Source of the DNA: Solirubrobacter ginsenosidimutans
Lineage (GTDB): Bacteria > Actinomycetota > Thermoleophilia > Solirubrobacterales > Solirubrobacteraceae
Direction of reading: 5' to 3'
NCBI RefSeq assembly: GCF_027587205.1
Contig: NZ_JAPDOD010000094.1
Location: 1 to 17,519, forward strand
DNA: 17,519 nucleotides
Position numbers and translations under genes: made by a program
The notes under the pieces: generated by a model
Databases searched by the model: none
The model's input: only the letters and a program-made list of their open reading frames with translations
What the model was told of the DNA's origin: nothing
In this document: positions 16,234-17,519 of the stretch, piece by piece
How the letters are laid out: each line of letters opens with the position of its first letter
Position numbering within the stretch: position 1 is the first letter of the stretch

Positions 16234-17445
16234 GTGTTCTCCATCCGCACCCGCGATCCCGGCTCCTACGCCCGCACCGGCACCCTCAAGCTCGCGCACG
16301 GCGAGGTGCGCACGCCCGCCTTCGTGCCGCTGGCGACCAAGGCCGTCGTCAAGACGCTCGAGGTCAAGGAGGCGGCCGCGCTCGGCTTCGACATGGTCCT
16401 CGGGAACACGTTCCACCTGTTCCTCTCGCCCGGCCACGAGCTGATCAAGCAGCTCGGCGGGCTGCACCGGTTCCAGCGCTGGGACCGGCCGATCATCACC
16501 GATTCCGGCGGTTTCCAGGTCTTCTCGATGGGCCACGGGACGGTGGCGGACGAGATCAAGGGCCGCGCCGCGCAGTCCGCGGGCGAGCGCTCGGGCGCGA
16601 TCCTCTCGATCGAGGAGGAGGGCGTCAGCTTCCGCTCCTACCTCGACGGCTCGACCAAGTTCATGGGGCCGGAGACCTCGATGGAGGTCCAGGCCGCGCT
16701 CGGCTCGGACATCGCATTGGTCTTCGACGAGTGCACCCCGTTCCACGCGGACCGCGAGTACACCGCGCGCTCGACGGAGCGCACCCACCGCTGGCTCGAC
16801 CGCTGCCTGAAGTGGCACGCGCAGCACGGGCCCGAGGGCCAGATCGTCTACGGCATCGTCCAGGGCGGAACCGACGAGGACCTGCGCCGCTCCTCCGCGC
16901 AGGAGGTCGCCGCCCGCGAGGCGCTCGGCGGGATCGCGATCGGCGGCTCGCTCGGCGAAGACAAGGCGCAGATGTTCGAGGTCGTCGAGTGGACGATCGA
17001 GGAGTTGCCGGAGGCCAGGCCGCGCCACCTGCTGGGGATCGGCGAGGTCGACGACCTCGTCCGCGGCGTCGAGCTCGGCATCGACACCTTCGACTGCGCG
17101 ATGCCGACCCGCATCGGCCGCCACGGCATGGCGCTCGTGCCCGACCCCGAGAAGCGCTGGCGCGTGGACCTCGCCAAGGCCCGCTGGAAGGAGGCCGACG
17201 AGCCGCTGCTCGAAGGCTGCCCGTGCTCGGCCTGCGAGGCGGGCTACTCCCGCGCCTACCTGCACTACCTGCTGCGGGCGAAGGAGCAGACCGCGCAGAG
17301 GGTGCTCACGCTCCACAACCTCGCCTTCCTCCAACGCCTGATGGCGGAGTTGCGCGACGCGGTCGACGAGGGGCGCCTGGCGGCGGTCGCCGCGGCGGTG
17401 CGAAGTGGGGCGGCGCCGTGGGAGCTGGCGACGGCGCGCGCGTGA
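16234..17445 (+). CDS. tgt: tRNA-guanine(34) transglycosylase
   Basis: This 403-residue TIM-barrel enzyme exchanges guanine at tRNA position 34 for a 7-deazaguanine base on the way to queuosine. ITDSGGFQVFS gives the general acid/base Asp90, and GIDTFDCAMPTR gives nucleophile Asp284. Zinc ligands are Cys329, Cys331 and Cys334 (CPCSACEAGYSRAYLHYL) and His361 (TLHNLAFL). It is longer than the roughly 375-residue E. coli enzyme. Part of the excess is around 101-135. The substrate loop reads GGIAIGGSLGED (232-243) instead of GGLAVGEP. The GTG at 16234 suits a leaderless promoter; the open frame further upstream runs into the REP-like element. A downstream gene starts with a GTGA overlap. Confidence 0.96.
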   Translation: MFSIRTRDPGSYARTGTLKLAHGEVRTPAFVPLATKAVVKTLEVKEAAALGFDMVLGNTFHLFLSPGHELIKQLGGLHRFQRWDRPIITDSGGFQVFSMGHGTVADEIKGRAAQSAGERSGAILSIEEEGVSFRSYLDGSTKFMGPETSMEVQAALGSDIALVFDECTPFHADREYTARSTERTHRWLDRCLKWHAQHGPEGQIVYGIVQGGTDEDLRRSSAQEVAAREALGGIAIGGSLGEDKAQMFEVVEWTIEELPEARPRHLLGIGEVDDLVRGVELGIDTFDCAMPTRIGRHGMALVPDPEKRWRVDLAKARWKEADEPLLEGCPCSACEAGYSRAYLHYLLRAKEQTAQRVLTLHNLAFLQRLMAELRDAVDEGRLAAVAAAVRSGAAPWELATARA

Positions 17446-17519
17446 CCGCGGGCGGCGAGGGCGCGGCGGCGGGCGGCGGCGCGGCGGCGGGCAGTGACGC
17501 GGCGGCCGGCAGTGACGCG
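17442..17519 (+). CDS. 5' end of a downstream gene with Ala/Gly/Ser/Asp hexapeptide repeats (partial)
   Basis: A GTG at 17442 overlaps the tgt stop (GTGA), as in the coupled genes of the glycolytic operon. The frame is open for all 26 codons to the window edge. It reads MTAGGEG, then AAAGGG, AAAGSD, AAAGSD and A. The 18-bp DNA units at 17463-17480, 17481-17498 and 17499-17516 are near-identical direct repeats. There is no strong Shine-Dalgarno close by. A low-complexity N terminus of an exported or membrane protein is possible, but no function can be given from 26 residues. It could also be non-coding repeat DNA. Confidence 0.45.
   Translation, partial: MTAGGEGAAAGGGAAAGSDAAAGSDA

Overview
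The window comes from a high-GC bacterium, most likely a deep-branching actinobacterium of the class Thermoleophilia (Solirubrobacter/Conexibacter-like). The main pointers are very high GC in third codon positions, GTG starts, promoters of the TTGATc / TAnnnT type placed so that several mRNAs would be leaderless, GC-rich hairpin terminators without U-tracts, and a C-terminal Ser/Thr-rich domain on the secreted amidase that I associate from memory with this lineage. The lineage is inferred; no rRNA or tRNA gene is present.

Layout. 1-287: no convincing gene, only a perfect 14-bp palindrome. 288-1831: a TetR-family repressor divergent from a zinc-less quinone-oxidoreductase-like MDR gene, with a perfect GTTAGA-GTG-TCTAAC operator candidate at the repressor start. 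1885-6287: a compact lower-glycolysis operon gap-pgk-tpiA-gpmI in which every junction overlaps (14, 4 and 4 nt). 6284-8620: a secreted amidase-signature hydrolase on the opposite strand, whose stop codon shares the tetranucleotide CTAG with the gpmI stop. 8778-9834: a MarR regulator followed 7 nt later by a TetR regulator. 9852-12378: UDP-galactopyranose mutase overlapping a composite family-2 glycosyltransferase, suggesting galactofuranose-type surface glycan synthesis. 12433-13584: a short, C-terminal-type cobalamin-independent methionine-synthase homologue. 13654-15407: two minus-strand exported proteins, a lipoprotein with the Y-x4-D secreted repeat and a ScyD/ScyE-like beta-propeller. 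15600-16040: a small heat-shock protein (Hsp20). 16125-16196: a REP/BIME-like repeat built from two inverted GGGGTCWGACCCC palindromes. 16234-17445: tRNA-guanine transglycosylase (tgt). From 17442 a further gene begins with a GTGA overlap and a hexapeptide repeat, and runs off the window.

The glycolytic block is a housekeeping unit, with gpmI (cofactor-independent mutase) completing triose to 2-phosphoglycerate. The remaining genes look like independent one- or two-gene units separated by clear hairpins. I see no phage, CRISPR, toxin-antitoxin or defence system. The least ordinary items are the amidase C-terminal domain, the composite glycosyltransferase with its duplicated 18-residue linker, the REP-like element next to tgt, the perfect inverted repeat upstream of hsp20, and the Ala/Gly/Ser/Asp repeat ORF at the right edge.
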